64,000 bases of DNA from Pyrus communis (GCF_963583255.1 NC_084804.1:25795061-25859060), one strand, 5' to 3'; shown: positions 47,942 to 60,175, numbered from the stretch's first letter. Program-made: numbers and translations. Notes: generated by a model from the letters alone, not told the origin.

Positions 47942-50900
47942 TCATGCTCCATTAGAGCCCACGGCATGGAGTGGGATCTCCTCCATGACATGCTCCACAA
48001 AGTTCTCATAGTATGGCTTCAATCTATGTCCGTTCACCTTGAACTCGTGGCCACTTTTTAAGCTTTGGACTTGGACTGCACCATGAGGAAAAACATTAGT
48101 AACAACAAGAGGTCCAATCCATTTAGAACGTAACTTACCAGGGAATAACCGAAGTCTTGAATCAAAAAGCAACACTTTCTGCCCCTTGGAGAACGTTTTG
48201 GTACGAAGCATCTTATCATGATAAGCCTTCGTCTTGTCCTTGTAGATGCGAGCATTCTCGTAAGCCTCGTTCCTAATCTCCTCAAGTTCATCTAATTGGA
48301 GCTTCTTATGAACTCCAGCAGCGTCTATGTCCAAATTGAAGGTTTTCACAGCCCAATGTGCCTTGTGCTCTAACTCAACGGGCAAATGACATGGCTTACC
48401 GTATATAAGCCGAAAAGGTGACATGCCAAGGGGAGTTTTGTAAGCCGTACGATAGGCCCACAATGCATCGTCCAAGCGCAAACTCCAATCTCTTCTTGAG
48501 GGTCCCACGGTTTTCTCTAGGACTTGTTTGATCTCCCTATTTGAAACCTCCGCTTGCCCATTAGTTTGAGGGTGATAAGGTGTGGAAACCTTATGAGTAA
48601 CGTTGTACTTCTTGAGCAAAGCTTCAATGGTGCGGTTACGAAAGTGAGAACCCCCATCACTAATTAAAACTCGTGGCATCCCAAACCTAGCAAAAATATT
48701 AGATTTCACAAAATCTGCAACAACCTTAGAATCGTTAGTACGGGTGGCTTTGGCTTCCACCCATTTGGAAACATAATCGACAGCTAGCAAGATATAAGTG
48801 AAACCAAAAGATGGAGGGAAGGGGCCCATGAAATCAATACCCCACACATCAAAAATTTCCACAAATGAGAGAGATTGTTGTGGCATTTGGTCCTTAGGCC
48901 CTATGTTACCTGTTCTTTGACACTTATCGCATGTTAAACAAAACATTTTAGCATCTTTAAAGAGATTAGGCCAATAAAATCCAGATTGTAACACCTTTAG
49001 GGCTGTCCTTAGGGTGCCAAAATGTCCCCCACATGCGTAAGTATGGCAGAATGTAAGAATGGAATTAAATTCAGATTCGGGCACACATCTACGCACAATC
49101 TGATCTGGGCAGAATTTCCATAAATATGGATCATCCCAAACATAAAAACGTGCATCATGAACAAGTTTATCACGTTGGAACTTGTTTAGGGTACTAGGAA
49201 CTTGCTTAGACACCAAGAAATTGACCAAATCGGCATACCAAGGGGTTCTTACCTCAATGGACAGAAGTTGCTCATCCGGAAACGTTTCTAAAATGGGGGT
49301 GGACTCTTCCTCACGCACCATTCTACTTAGGTGGTCAGCCACCACGTTTTCACACCCTTTCTTGTCTCGGATTTCAAGATCGAACTCTTGAAGTAGGAGC
49401 ATCCAACGAATGAGTCTTGGCTTAGCCTCCTTTTTGGTGAGAAGATACTTCAAGGCTGCATGGTCAGTGAAAACAATTACTTTAGTACCAAGAAGATATG
49501 ATCTAAACTTATCTAAAGCAAATACAACCGCCAAGAGTTCTTTTTCGGTTGTAGAATAATTCAATTGAGCATCATTTAAAGTGCGGGAAGCATAATAAAT
49601 AACATGTGACTGTTTATTTTTCCTTTGACCCAAAACAGCCCCAAGTGCATAATCCGAGGCATCACACATCAATTCAAATGGAATGGACCAATCCGGGGGA
49701 GTTATGATGGGTGCCGTGGTTAGGAGCTCTTTGAGATGCTTGAATGACTTCTCGCATGCCTCGTTGAACTCAAAAGACACATCTTTTTGGAGGAGGCGGC
49801 ATAGGGGTTGTGCAATCTTGGAAAAGTCCTTGATAAATCGTCTATAGAATCCTGCATGACCAAGAAAAGAACGAACCTCTCTAACCGAAGTAGGAGAGGG
49901 TAAGTAGCGTACAAGATCTACTTTAGACTTATCAACTTCAATTCCTTTTTCAGAGATTATATGACCCAAAACAATACCTTGTTTAACCATAAAGTGACAT
50001 TTTTCCCAATTTAAAACAAGATTTGTTTCAACACAACGTTTCAAGATTAAAGTGAGATTATCCAAACAATGATCAAATGAATCACCAAAAACACTAAAGT
50101 CATCCATGAATATCTCAATAATCTTCTCAACATAATCAGAAAATATGCTTACCATACACCTTTGAAACGTGGCAGGAGCATTACACAAGCCAAATGGCAT
50201 GCGTCGATATGCAAACGTTCCAAAGGGACAAGTAAAAGTGGTCTTTTCTTGATCATCCGGAGCAATGACAATTTGGTTATAACCGGAATAACCATCAAGA
50301 AAACAATAAAAGGAATGACCTGCTAACCTTTCCAACATTTGATCTAGGAACGGCAATGGGAAGTGGTCCTTCCTTGTGGTGGAATTTATCTTCCTATAAT
50401 CAATGCATACCCGCCAACCGGTTTGAATTCTCATAGGCACAAGCTCATTCTCGGAATTCTCCACAACCGTTACCCCAGATTTCTTAGGCACACATTGGAT
50501 AGGTGAAACCCAACGACTATCGGAGATAGGATAAATAATTCCACAATCTAGAAGTTTAATTATCTCCTTTTTCACAACTTCCATCATCGGAGGGTTAAGA
50601 CGGCGTTGAGCCTCTCTAGTTGGTTTGGCCCCCTCCTCAAGAAATATGTGATGCATACAAGTTGTAGGGCTTATACCTTTAATATCGGCCAATGTCCAAC
50701 CTAGGGCAGATTTGTACTCCTTCAATACACGAACTAATTTCTCCTCCTCTTGTGCCGTGAGGGAGGAAGAGATGATGGCAGGTAGTGTCTCGTTTTCCCC
50801 CAAGAAAATGTACTTCAAATGACTTGGTAAAGGTTTGAGTTCAAGAATAGGTCCCTGAATTATGGATGGAAGCAATTTGTTAGTCGAAATGGGAATGGAC

Positions 50901-52794
50901 TCACGGTTAGGAAACTTTCCCTCATGTTTAGGTAATGACTCAAGGGCAGCAACTACTTCAAGGAATTCCTCACTAGGAGGCACGGCATAGGGTAGTTCAA
51001 GTGTGCCGTGGGTTTGCATATAGCTTGCCTCCTTGGTTTTGACTTCTACACCTCTTGTAATGACCTTTTCAAGTGCATCGTCATTCAAATCTTCAAGATA
51101 TCCCTGCGCCAAAGAGTCAACAATATCAATAGAGAAACATGAATGATCTTCACTAGGATACTTAATGGAATCAGAAAGATTGAAATTAACCACTTCCCCA
51201 TCAAATTCCATGGACAAAGTTCCATTAAACACGTCAATCTTAGTCCGGGCCGTCTTCATGAATGGCCTTCCAAGTAGAATGGGCAGCGAGGGTGCATGAT
51301 CCGATTCATCCATCTCAAGAACATAGAAATCCGCCGGAAAGATCAAATGATTAACCTGCACTAAAACATCTTCCAAAACTCCTTTTGGATAAGCATTAGA
51401 TCTATCGGCCAATTGTATGATAACACCATCATTTTTCAACACTCCTAGGTTCATAGATGCATAAATGGAATATGGCATAACATTTATAGAAGCACCTAAA
51501 TCAAGCATGGCAAATTCAAATCTAGTGTTACCAATGACACAAGGAATGGTAAAACTACCCGGATCTTTGCATTTGGGAGGTAGTTTGCGTTGCAAGATGG
51601 CGGACACATTCTCACCTACCTTCACCACTTCCTTGGTCGAAATCCTCTTCCTAGTGATGCAAAGCTCTTTTAAGAACTTGGCATACTTAGGGACTTGCTT
51701 GATTGCATCAAGGAGCGGAATGTTGACTTGAACTTTCCTAAAGGTTTCCAAAATGTCCTTTTCACTCTCCTCCTTCTTTGATTGCCTAAACCTGCTAGGA
51801 AAGGGCACGTTTAGTGGAATAGAACTTGACAAAGTCGAATTTGGACTTACCTTAGGCATGTTGGACGGTTTTGGCACAATAGGGGGCTGCGGCAAAGATT
51901 CTTTCACCCTTGCCGTGGCCTTTATTCCTTGTTCCTCCTCTTCTTGCAGCAACACGTCCTCTTCTTGACTTGTTTTGGACGTGCTTGGGGTGGTTCCGAC
52001 CTCCTTACCACTTCTCAACATGATTGCCTTGGCAGATTCGAATCCTCCCCTTGGATTGACAATGGTTGAGCTAGGGAGCTTGCCTTTGTCTCGGAATTGT
52101 CCTACAAATTCCGCAATCTGCCCAATTTGTTTCTCCAAGTGATCCACCCTTTTGTCTTGGTTTTGCATGGCTTTGGTTTGATCCTCTTGCCCCTGAGACA
52201 AATTGGTAAGTAATTTGAGAAGTGTTTCATTTCCCAACGACGTACCTTGATTGTTTTGGGCAGGTTGTGCTTGGTTTGGATTGGGGCCGAATGGCTTGGT
52301 GTAGAACCCCGGGGGTTGTTGTCTAAAGCCTCCTTGTTGTTGAGGTTGTTGAGGTTCCCTCCACTTGAAGTTTGGATGGTCTCTCCAACCCGGATTGTAT
52401 GTGTTGGAATATGGATCATTCCTTGGTTGATTGTGGCTCGGAAATCCAATAGCATTTGCACTCTCCCATCCCCCATTCTCAATCAATTGTGGGCATTTTT
52501 CCGAAGGGTGTCCTTGGATAGAACATACACCACATACAATCGGTCCTTGTATCTTCATTCCTTCGGCCATCTGAGACACAATAGAAGTAAGATTAGCTAA
52601 TTGAGTTTGAAGGTCGGATTGAGAACTTACCTCATTCACTTGTTGCCGTGGGGGGTCCCTTTGCCCAAGTCCTTCATATTGTTGTGCATTTAGAGCACGG
52701 TTTGCGATTAGGGTCTTGGCTGCCATAGGAGTTTTGTCCACCAATGCACCTCCCGCCGAAGCATCGAGCATTTGCCTTTCAATGGGAAGAAGGC
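47942..52794 (-). CDS. gag-pol: E2 gag-pol polyprotein, zinc knuckle to integrase
   Basis: The downstream part of one continuous frame with no internal stop over about 1615 codons. Order on the - strand: end of capsid (LDASAGGAL), CCHC knuckle (about 52490-52535), linker, protease DLGAS (about 51488-51502), RT with FMDD (50099-50110), RNase H with DASDYA (about 49648-49665), integrase zinc region (about 48915-49040), and integrase core with Asp in IDFMGP (48830), Asp in SDGGSHF (48655) and Glu in GQAEVSN (48550). It continues in frame with 62617-63303 once E1 and one TSD copy are ignored, giving about 1844 residues. All expected catalytic residues are visible. Athila-lineage affiliation rests on RT motifs and tRNA-Asp priming. 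Confidence 0.92.
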
Positions 52795-55212
52795 TGATGC
52801 GTGATTTACACGCACACAAATTAAACCCTCTTTTCGTCAAATTGTAGTATATGTATAAGTAGGGATCGTTCTAGACCGGGGATTAGGAGGGATTGTTAAC
52901 CACTTGGATTTGACTCAAAAACGTAAAATAACAATATGAAATACTAACTTAGACTCAAAGAATGCAAAACTAAGCTTTAAAACACTAAGACAAACCAAAA
53001 GACTCAAAACAACACAAACACACTCAAATCTGCCTAAAAACCACTTTCTGGGCAGATTTGAGCACAAACACAAATTTGGACGAAATTAAGTAATAACTTG
53101 ACTCAAGAACGTAAAAACACAATATAAAACACTAAACTAACTCAAAGAATGTAAAACTAATCACTTAAAACATTAAAACAAACCAAAAGACTCAAACATC
53201 ACCCAAAACACTCAAAACTGCCTTAAAATCACTTTCTGGGCAGTTTTGAGCACTTTGGTGAATTTGGACGAAATTGGGAAATAAAATGAATCAAAACACT
53301 CATAAACACAAACTAAAACACTTTCTAACTAAATTGGACATTAAAGTAAAGGGGGATTTAGATTTATACGAAAATTAACTAAAATGCACAGATTCAAATT
53401 AAAGCAAAATGTAAATGTGAATGTGTGATAGAATTTGAATGGAATGAAGGCTAGCTAAGGGGTTCATCTCCATACATGTTATACTTGCATAATAAAATGA
53501 TTTCCAATTGCATTTCAATAAACCATGAAACTCAACACCCCGGGTTAACCGTGATGCACTAATTAACCTTCAAATATTCCTAACGTTATTGAATTGGATG
53601 GGTTAGCGCATACAACAATTCAAAACATTCCCCACAAGTCCCCTACATGATTGCATAATAGAGATACAAGCAAGAATCATTACGCTCTATGAAAATTATA
53701 AGTGTTGACGAGGCATTCGTTACTATGGATTGCATGAAACTTATGCCAAGAATTCATTTAACGCGATTGTTTATAAGCAACCTCCACTACTTGTGAATAT
53801 AAGTTCATAACTATTAGGTGAAACTCACTTATATTCTAGCGTCATATTCATGCATGAAAATTAAGCGTGCACTCTCAATAAACATACATAAATAAGTTAT
53901 CAATCAAACGGTTAAACAAATTGAATCCACAACTTATAAAACGCAATTAGAAGTATTCAAATCAAAATGCAAGCATAAACATATATTCGAATCACCCCCT
54001 AACCAAGGGGGTTTAGTTCCTCATGGTACAAAACAAAGAGAATCAAAGAAACACCTAAACATTCCAACAACTCAAACTTGAATTGTATGAACGTTTAGGC
54101 CCTCTTATCTTCCATTCCTCATTCGTACAAAACAAAGAGTATTGAAATTAAACATTGAAATCAAAGAAACACCTAAACATTCCAACAACTCAAACTTGAA
54201 TTGTATGAACGTTTAGGCACTCTTCTCTTCCTCTTCGTTGTAGCACAAGGTCTAAGGATAGTTTGATGGTGTGAATGGTTTGGGTAGTGGTGGAGGAATG
54301 GAAGGATGGTGTTTTGGTGGCTGCAATGAGGGTGTGGAGAGGTTTTGACGAATTTCTGGAATATGGAAGAGTGTATTAATGAAATGTGTATGCAATGGAT
54401 GCTTATTTATAGGTGAAATGGGGGGAACATGACAGCTAGGAGGGAATGTGGCTGCATGTTTGAATGATTAAAGGATGCATGTGGGTTGGAATTGCATGTG
54501 CAATGAATATGTGGCTGCATGTGCAAGGGGACAATCTGAAAATGCATGTGAAAGCATGTGTTGGCTGCAATGATGAAATGGATGGGAGTGCATGTGGCTT
54601 AATTAATTAAAGGGAGTGCATGTGCAATGTTTTAAAGGATGGAATGCATGTGAATATGATGGAAATCTGATGGGAGATGGAATGGGATGTTTTGCATGTG
54701 AATTAAAGAGTAAATGCATGTGAATTAAAGAGTGAATGCATGTGCAATGACAGCTAGGTTGAATATGCATGTGGAATGGCTGATTTATTTGAAGATGCAT
54801 GTGCAATGAAGTGGAATGACAGCTAGGTTATGATGATGAATGCATGTGGCTGATTTAATTGAATAGGAAAGCATGTGGATTTAATGGTTTAAAGGGTGAA
54901 TGCATGTGGATGCATGTGTTGATGAATGAGATTAGGAAAGGTTTAAATGTCCTAAAACTAAAGGGAACAAGGTTCCAACACTTTGGTCTTCAATTAGGTC
55001 TTCAATTTCGTCCAACACTTTGGCTCCAAGCATAAGCTATCCATCCTTAGTCCAAAAGTGCTCCAAAAGTCTCCAAAATCCATCTTTTTGCTCCTTTAGC
55101 CCTTTGGACCTACAAACACACGAAAATAGCTTAAAGTACTAAAATAACTAAAGAAACATAACGTAAATGCACGAGAACAAGCCATTTAAGTCGCATGAAT
55201 ATGCTCCTATCA
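52795..55212 (-). mobile_element. 3' LTR of E1 (2418 bp)
   Basis: Runs TGATGCG to CTCCTATCA. TATA box TATTTATA at 54404-54411. Two hairpins near its 3' end (53023-53062 and 53211-53250), the first with compensatory stem changes. Two tandem hairpin modules (54050-54225). About 17 TGCATG motifs in U3 (54460-54920). Confidence 0.95.
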
Positions 55213-57065
55213 AATACCCCCACACTTATCTTTTGCTAGTCCTCGAGCAAAACAAAACAAAAGAAACCAAAAACAAAACAAAACGAACAAAACACAACCT
55301 ATACCTTCCAACAATCGTCTCAGGGATTTCCAATGCACATGACAAGTTAAAAATCATTATTCCCACAGATTTTAGCCATCTTTACACTTAAGTACATTTT
55401 TAATCATAGTCACCACATACTAGTTCACAATTAAGCATTTAAAACCATGTTTTGAATGTAGTAACATGCCTTAGAGAATTCCCTCAATTCCTTACTAGAT
55501 GTACTCTCGTTTTTCACACAGATTTTCTAACTTCACACCCTACACTAGTTATATGTGAGAAGATTGATGTAAACATGAAAACGAACACTCACATATATGT
55601 ATCATAAAGAGAGCAATTTCTGGAGTTAATAAGCATGTTTAGGTATGATCTCATGAATGGAATGCTACTACTTAGAAGCGAGAACCAGTGACACCATAAG
55701 CTTATACCAAGTTCAAACTCCACAAATTGAAACACATAACAATCAAGATAGAAGTCAAAGGGTTGTAACGAGGCTAGGCAATTGGCTAACAATGAAAGGT
55801 GAAGGATAAGCAAACATTCTTAAAGCAATAGTGAGCAAAGTATTGAATTAGGTACTTAGAATTCCCTTTAGAACGCATAAGTCAACTTTGAACACCCAAG
55901 GGGAAGTCACAAAACTTCGGGCCATATTCAACTTTTTGGGCCCTTTCTTCAACAATCACACTTGTGAGTCCATTCTCACTTATTTTCACTCTTTTTCTTT
56001 CTTTTCTTCTTCTTTTTCTCACATTTTTTTTTTCTTTTTCCCGTGCCTCCTTTAAGACTTAGGCACATACATACACACAAAAATCCCTTCCCCCACACTT
56101 ATTTTCTGCAACATATTAATCAAAAGGAATTCATTATCCGTCATGCTTACTATGCTTCAAGAACAAGGGTATGGATGGTCCTAATCTAGGCTAGGTGAGG
56201 GGTGATGTGGGTTAACAAAGAACATGGGCTAAACAAGGCTCAACGGGGTTAAAACTTACAACATATACGAAATATGGGAAGTAAGGCTATTTGGCTATGG
56301 TGGCAACTACACAACTTCATCTTGATATATGTTATGCAATTCAATGTCATGCTTTGAATGAAACGGATATAAGTTCTAGCATTTAGTTCTATCATGATAC
56401 AATTGCATTCTAAGTAGCAACCAAGCAAGGATAATGAGATCATGCAATAACTTTAGAAAACAAAGAATCACAGAAAATAACTCTCCAAAGAAAGTAATGG
56501 CTCGAGTCTCACAGGGATGTAGCGTTATTATGAGTTTCTTCCTTCAAGCATGTTACAAAAACGAATTTTTCTTTTATGATTGCATGTGAAGTCATACATT
56601 ATAACCATAACCAAGCATATACCAAGAGTAAATCAAACTTTCATCCATATTTATAACTCTCTTTAACAGTCATGCAATTACAAACCAAATCCTTATCATT
56701 GTGTTGGAAGGTACCCTAAGACACAAACACACAAAAACGACTCAAAACACTCTTTTTAGGCTTTTTAAAACATGTTTTTCAACTTTTTATGTGATTTTCG
56801 AAGTTATAAAACAAAACATACTAAAAACACTCTAAGACAACTTAAAAACACCTTAAAACAGCAAGGAACAACATTTGAAGTAATGGGTGATAAAATCCCA
56901 CGAATTTGCATTAAATATACTTAGTTACCCCCCCCACACTTAAATCAAACATTGTCCTCAATGTTTTAAGCATAGATTCACACAAAACATAAGTAAACTC
57001 ACAAAAAGCACTTAAACATACTAAACATGGCAAAATGTAATTAACAAAGAGAAGAGTTTAGAGAC
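55213..57065 (-). other. Polypurine tract and 3' noncoding region of E1
   Basis: On the - strand: polypurine tract (55217-55230) and GAGGAC-loop hairpin (55231-55252) beside the LTR, a second G-run motif (56089-56098), and the AGGA-tetraloop hairpin (56947-56966) with its G run (56928-56935). No ORF is supported. Confidence 0.8.
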
Positions 57066-58380
57066 GCAAATCTGGTTATAGAGTGTAAATTCCATCTTCT
57101 CCTTGGTAATTGCATTGAGGCTTTTGATCTTTGTGATTCCACAGGCTTACTCTTGAACTGGTTTCTGCCCATCGTTGATTTTCCTTTGTGCTACTTCTTG
57201 AACTGGGCAGCATGATGGTTCTTTTGGTCTCCCCCGAAGGTCTGAGCTTACCCCTTTGGTCTGTTTCTTTGTTCAATCTTTCCAATTCGTATTGAAAAGG
57301 GTTGGAGGATAACTCAGCCTAAGTTTGTCTCCACATGCTTCAATGTATCATTTTCACTTGCCTTACTCGCTCCCCTTTGCAGAAGTGGTCCCTTCTCTGG
57401 ATGTGTATCAACCGTTGAAGATGACTACTCGAGAGCAACGCTAGGTAAGCAATCAGGAATAGATTCCAGGCAGTTGGCTCCAGATCGGAAGACTGACTCC
57501 AAGTGCCGGCTGATTGCTTCTTTTACTTTGCCATGCGAGTAAGAACAAGGACAAAGAAAAAGACAGGGAAAGAGCATGATATGAGATACTTTTGCTTTTG
57601 TCCTTGATGATATGAGATACCTTTGCTTTTGAAGAAGCGGTGAATGAATCAGCACACTTCAATCCGCCATTTCCTCCTGGGTCATCTGTACTCCAGGCAT
57701 CTGGTATCATCTTTGGGGAAGAAGAAAGAATTGAGTATTTCGAAAGGCTTTGCTGGGAGTGCGCCCTCAGAGGTGAGGGAGAGTTGGGCATTTTCTTCAG
57801 GTTTGCCTTGCCATAAAAGACGAAGGTCGACATATATAGAAATAATATCAAGTGGTGGTACTGTTTTTTTACCCTTGTCGACAAACGTTTTGATCCCGCA
57901 AATCCGGCTTTTTGAAATAGTGGTGCCCCTTCGATTTCTGAACGACGCCTCTTCGATTTCTGAGCGGGCGCCCCTTCGATTTCTGAACGACGCCCCTTCT
58001 CTTTCTGAACGACACGGGGTAGTGCAGATGCGGCTTCTTTTGACAAAGCTGCACGCGTTTTCTGAAAAGCAGAGAAAGCGTCGCCGAACTTTGCGCTTGT
58101 CGGCTAAAGACGTGTAGTTGCGATGATGGCCTCCACGTGTTTTCAGCTTTGTCAGAAATCTTTTGACAAAGTTGAACGCGTCTTCTGAAAAGCCGAGAAA
58201 GCGTCGCCAAAATTACGCCGGAAATTCCGGCTTTTTGAATCGGTGGACGCGTCACCTTGGCTTTTTTATTGAGCTATCGATCACCACAACAAACACACTC
58301 TGAAGATTTCCCATTCTTGAAAATCGACTCCGGCCCTTTGAAATTTAACTCCATCCCTTTTCTTTGAACACTTTTGAAAA
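57066..58380 (+). promoter_or_regulatory. Promoter-like region of the E1 antisense gene
   Basis: Shared with E4 and E5 only. On the + strand it has a TATATA motif (about 57832-57838), tandem units of about 27 bp containing TTTCTGAACGACGCC (57935-58015), two direct repeats of about 50 bp starting TTTTGACAAAG and containing ACGCGT/CTTTTCTGAAAAGC (58037-58088 and 58153-58210), a CACGTG box (58134-58139), and TTTTTTATTGAGC about 110 nt before the ATG followed by an A/C-rich leader typical of plant 5' UTRs. Promoter activity is inferred. Confidence 0.5.
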
Positions 58381-59052
58381 ATGGCAAACTCATCGAACCT
58401 TAGCTTGGAATTGAGCCTTAGCAGTGATACGGGCGCGCCGCGTCAAGGTAACGTATGGCGCCCTTCTTTCTTATCTTCTAACGGTCTTCTTACAGGTGAA
58501 GACTCCGTGATGCAGGATGCCACAACAGCTACAATAGTAGCTAGGAACCTCCTCACTCCAAAAGATAGTAGGCTGCTGTCAGGACGGTCTGATGAGTTGG
58601 CCGTTCAAGAGTCCCTCGCACTTAGTGTTCAGTGTGCGAGCTCTGTGTCCAACATGGGCCTACGCCTGCTTGCCCGCTCTCGTCAGGTGGAATCGTTGAT
58701 GGCAGAGGTGGAAAGACTTAAGCAAGAGATCCAGCAACTTAAGGACGAGAATAGAAGTTTGCATGTGCTTGCAAATAACTATTCGTCGGGGATGAAGAGG
58801 AAGCTTGATGAGCTGCAAGAATCTGAGGGTCGAATTCACAGTGACCGTCAAAGGTTTGCGTCTTATCTCCAGAGGCACCTTTTTCCTGGGTCATCCAGCG
58901 CTTGGCCAAGTATTGAGGCCTGGAATGCTCTAGCTCCGATGCCTCCCGCTCCGATAGCTTCCGCTCCGATGCCTCCCGCTTCTATGCCTCCCGCTTCTGC
59001 GCCTTCCGCTTCTGTGCCTCGTAGTGGGGCTTCACGCAAACAACCTTTGTGA
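58381..59052 (+). CDS. Antisense coiled-coil protein of E1 (223 aa, intact)
   Basis: An intact ORF opposite to E1 transcription, from the ATG at 58381 (context aaaaATGGC) to TGA. The N-terminal 60 residues are Ser/Leu-rich. Residues about 70-165 are rich in Leu, Glu, Lys and Arg in coiled-coil spacing, with a basic-acidic MKRKLDELQESEGR segment. The tail is a run of 5-residue MPPAP/IASAP/MPPAS repeats ending RSGASRKQPL. It differs from the E5 protein mainly by a few substitutions and the number of tail repeats. No catalytic motif, signal peptide or membrane segment is visible. Preservation of the frame in two of three copies, with length change confined to an in-frame repeat, suggests it was coding until recently. 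Function unknown. Confidence 0.78.
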   Translation: MANSSNLSLELSLSSDTGAPRQGNVWRPSFLSSNGLLTGEDSVMQDATTATIVARNLLTPKDSRLLSGRSDELAVQESLALSVQCASSVSNMGLRLLARSRQVESLMAEVERLKQEIQQLKDENRSLHVLANNYSSGMKRKLDELQESEGRIHSDRQRFASYLQRHLFPGSSSAWPSIEAWNALAPMPPAPIASAPMPPASMPPASAPSASVPRSGASRKQPL

Positions 59053-59081
59053 AGCTCCACCTTTCTCCATGTTTAGTATCT

Positions 59082-59138
59082 TTCTTTCATTTTTTTTTTA
59101 TTTTTTTTTTATTTTTTTTTTATTTTTTTTTAACATAA
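59082..59138. repeat. T-rich low-complexity tract
   Basis: Runs of 8-11 T separated by single A, between the end of the antisense gene and the end of the gag-derived ORF. A comparable A/T tract sits at the same side of the antisense gene in E5 (10546-10580) and E4 (33000-33050). Confidence 0.85.
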
Positions 59139-59144
59139 ATAAAA

Positions 59145-60068
59145 TCAAACGGCATGGAATTGGTCCTTGAATGGAAGGTGATACTTGAAGTGAACCGGCA
59201 TTGGTTTGAATTCTAATGTAGGTGCCTGATTCATAAAAAACAACAAGTTAGTATAAAATGTAATGGAATTTGAAAAAAATGACTTACTTGTTTTGTCTGA
59301 CAAGAACTCAATGACAAACACCACTCCTTTGAAAGTTTCAGGGATATTGGACTTGGCCAGATTGCATGTGATGGTTATGACTTGTCCAATGTCATCAAAT
59401 TCAACTACTTTGGGCATTGTTGTCTCAAGTATATCCTCTTTGATGAATTCCTGAAATTCCCTACTTTGCACCTTTGGAAGGTCTTCCAAGATGTCTTTTT
59501 CACTTTCTTCTTCCTTGGAATTCATGAACCTGCAAGGAATAGGGATATTAGGTGGAATGGGGTTAGAACTAATTGGAACAACCTTACTTGAATTAGATGG
59601 CGTAGGAGCAATAAGTGCTTCCAGCAAAGGTGCTTCAAATTCTCCCTTCGGTTTTACAATGGTTGAACTAGGGAGTTTGCCTTGGTCGCAAAATTGTCCT
59701 ACGAACTCCGCGATCTGCCCAATTTGCTTTTCCAAGTGGTCCAACCTTTTGTCTTCTTGTCGAGCCTCATTGTCTTGATTTTGTGAGCCCTGCACCAAAC
59801 AAATTAATTCGTTAAGCTTTTGATTATAATCTACTGACGAACTTAAGTTTTGTTGGGCATATTGAATATGAGGTTGTGGTGGCTGCCAATATCCTCCTTG
59901 TTGAGCATTTTGAGGTTCCCACCACATAGAGTTTGAATGATCACTCCAATCCAAATTGTAAGTATTGGAAAACACGTTATTCCTTGATTGAAGATTCAAT
60001 ATATCAACTCTTTGCATTTGAGACCTTTCCATGAGCTGTGACAAAAGAAAAGCATTATCAAGTGCCAT
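59145..60068 (-). CDS. Gag-derived ORF of E1 (307 aa)
   Basis: Shorter relative of the 464-aa ORF of E6. It starts at an ATG about 110 nt after the primer site. It has a gag-linker-like N-terminus with SNTYNLDW.DH, a Gln-rich section, a segment shared with autonomous gag ([18 protein letters not shown]), a proline-rich linker (PPNIPIPCRF), then the 'DDIGQVITITCNLAKSNIPE' domain and 'TLEFKPMPVHFKYHLPF' ending FHAV. No capsid, CCHC, protease or RT. The C-terminal domain is far more similar between E1 and E6 than the rest, suggesting it is the constrained part. Confidence 0.72.
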   Translation of the reverse strand: MALDNAFLLSQLMERSQMQRVDILNLQSRNNVFSNTYNLDWSDHSNSMWWEPQNAQQGGYWQPPQPHIQYAQQNLSSSVDYNQKLNELICLVQGSQNQDNEARQEDKRLDHLEKQIGQIAEFVGQFCDQGKLPSSTIVKPKGEFEAPLLEALIAPTPSNSSKVVPISSNPIPPNIPIPCRFMNSKEEESEKDILEDLPKVQSREFQEFIKEDILETTMPKVVEFDDIGQVITITCNLAKSNIPETFKGVVFVIEFLSDKTSKSFFSNSITFYTNLLFFMNQAPTLEFKPMPVHFKYHLPFKDQFHAV

Positions 60069-60175
60069 GTTGTTCTTCTCTAGTATTTGAATTCAACAAA
60101 CAAAACACAAATCAAAAACTAAAACTAAAATACATAACAGAAACAAACAATCCAAGAGATTAGCAAATTTGCTAA

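Noticed and set aside
54460..54920. Regularly repeated CATGCA/TGCATG sites resembling a CRISPR-like array.
   Set aside because: The repeats are 6-8 bp with irregular spacing, lie in LTR U3 of a plant retrotransposon, and there are no associated cas genes.
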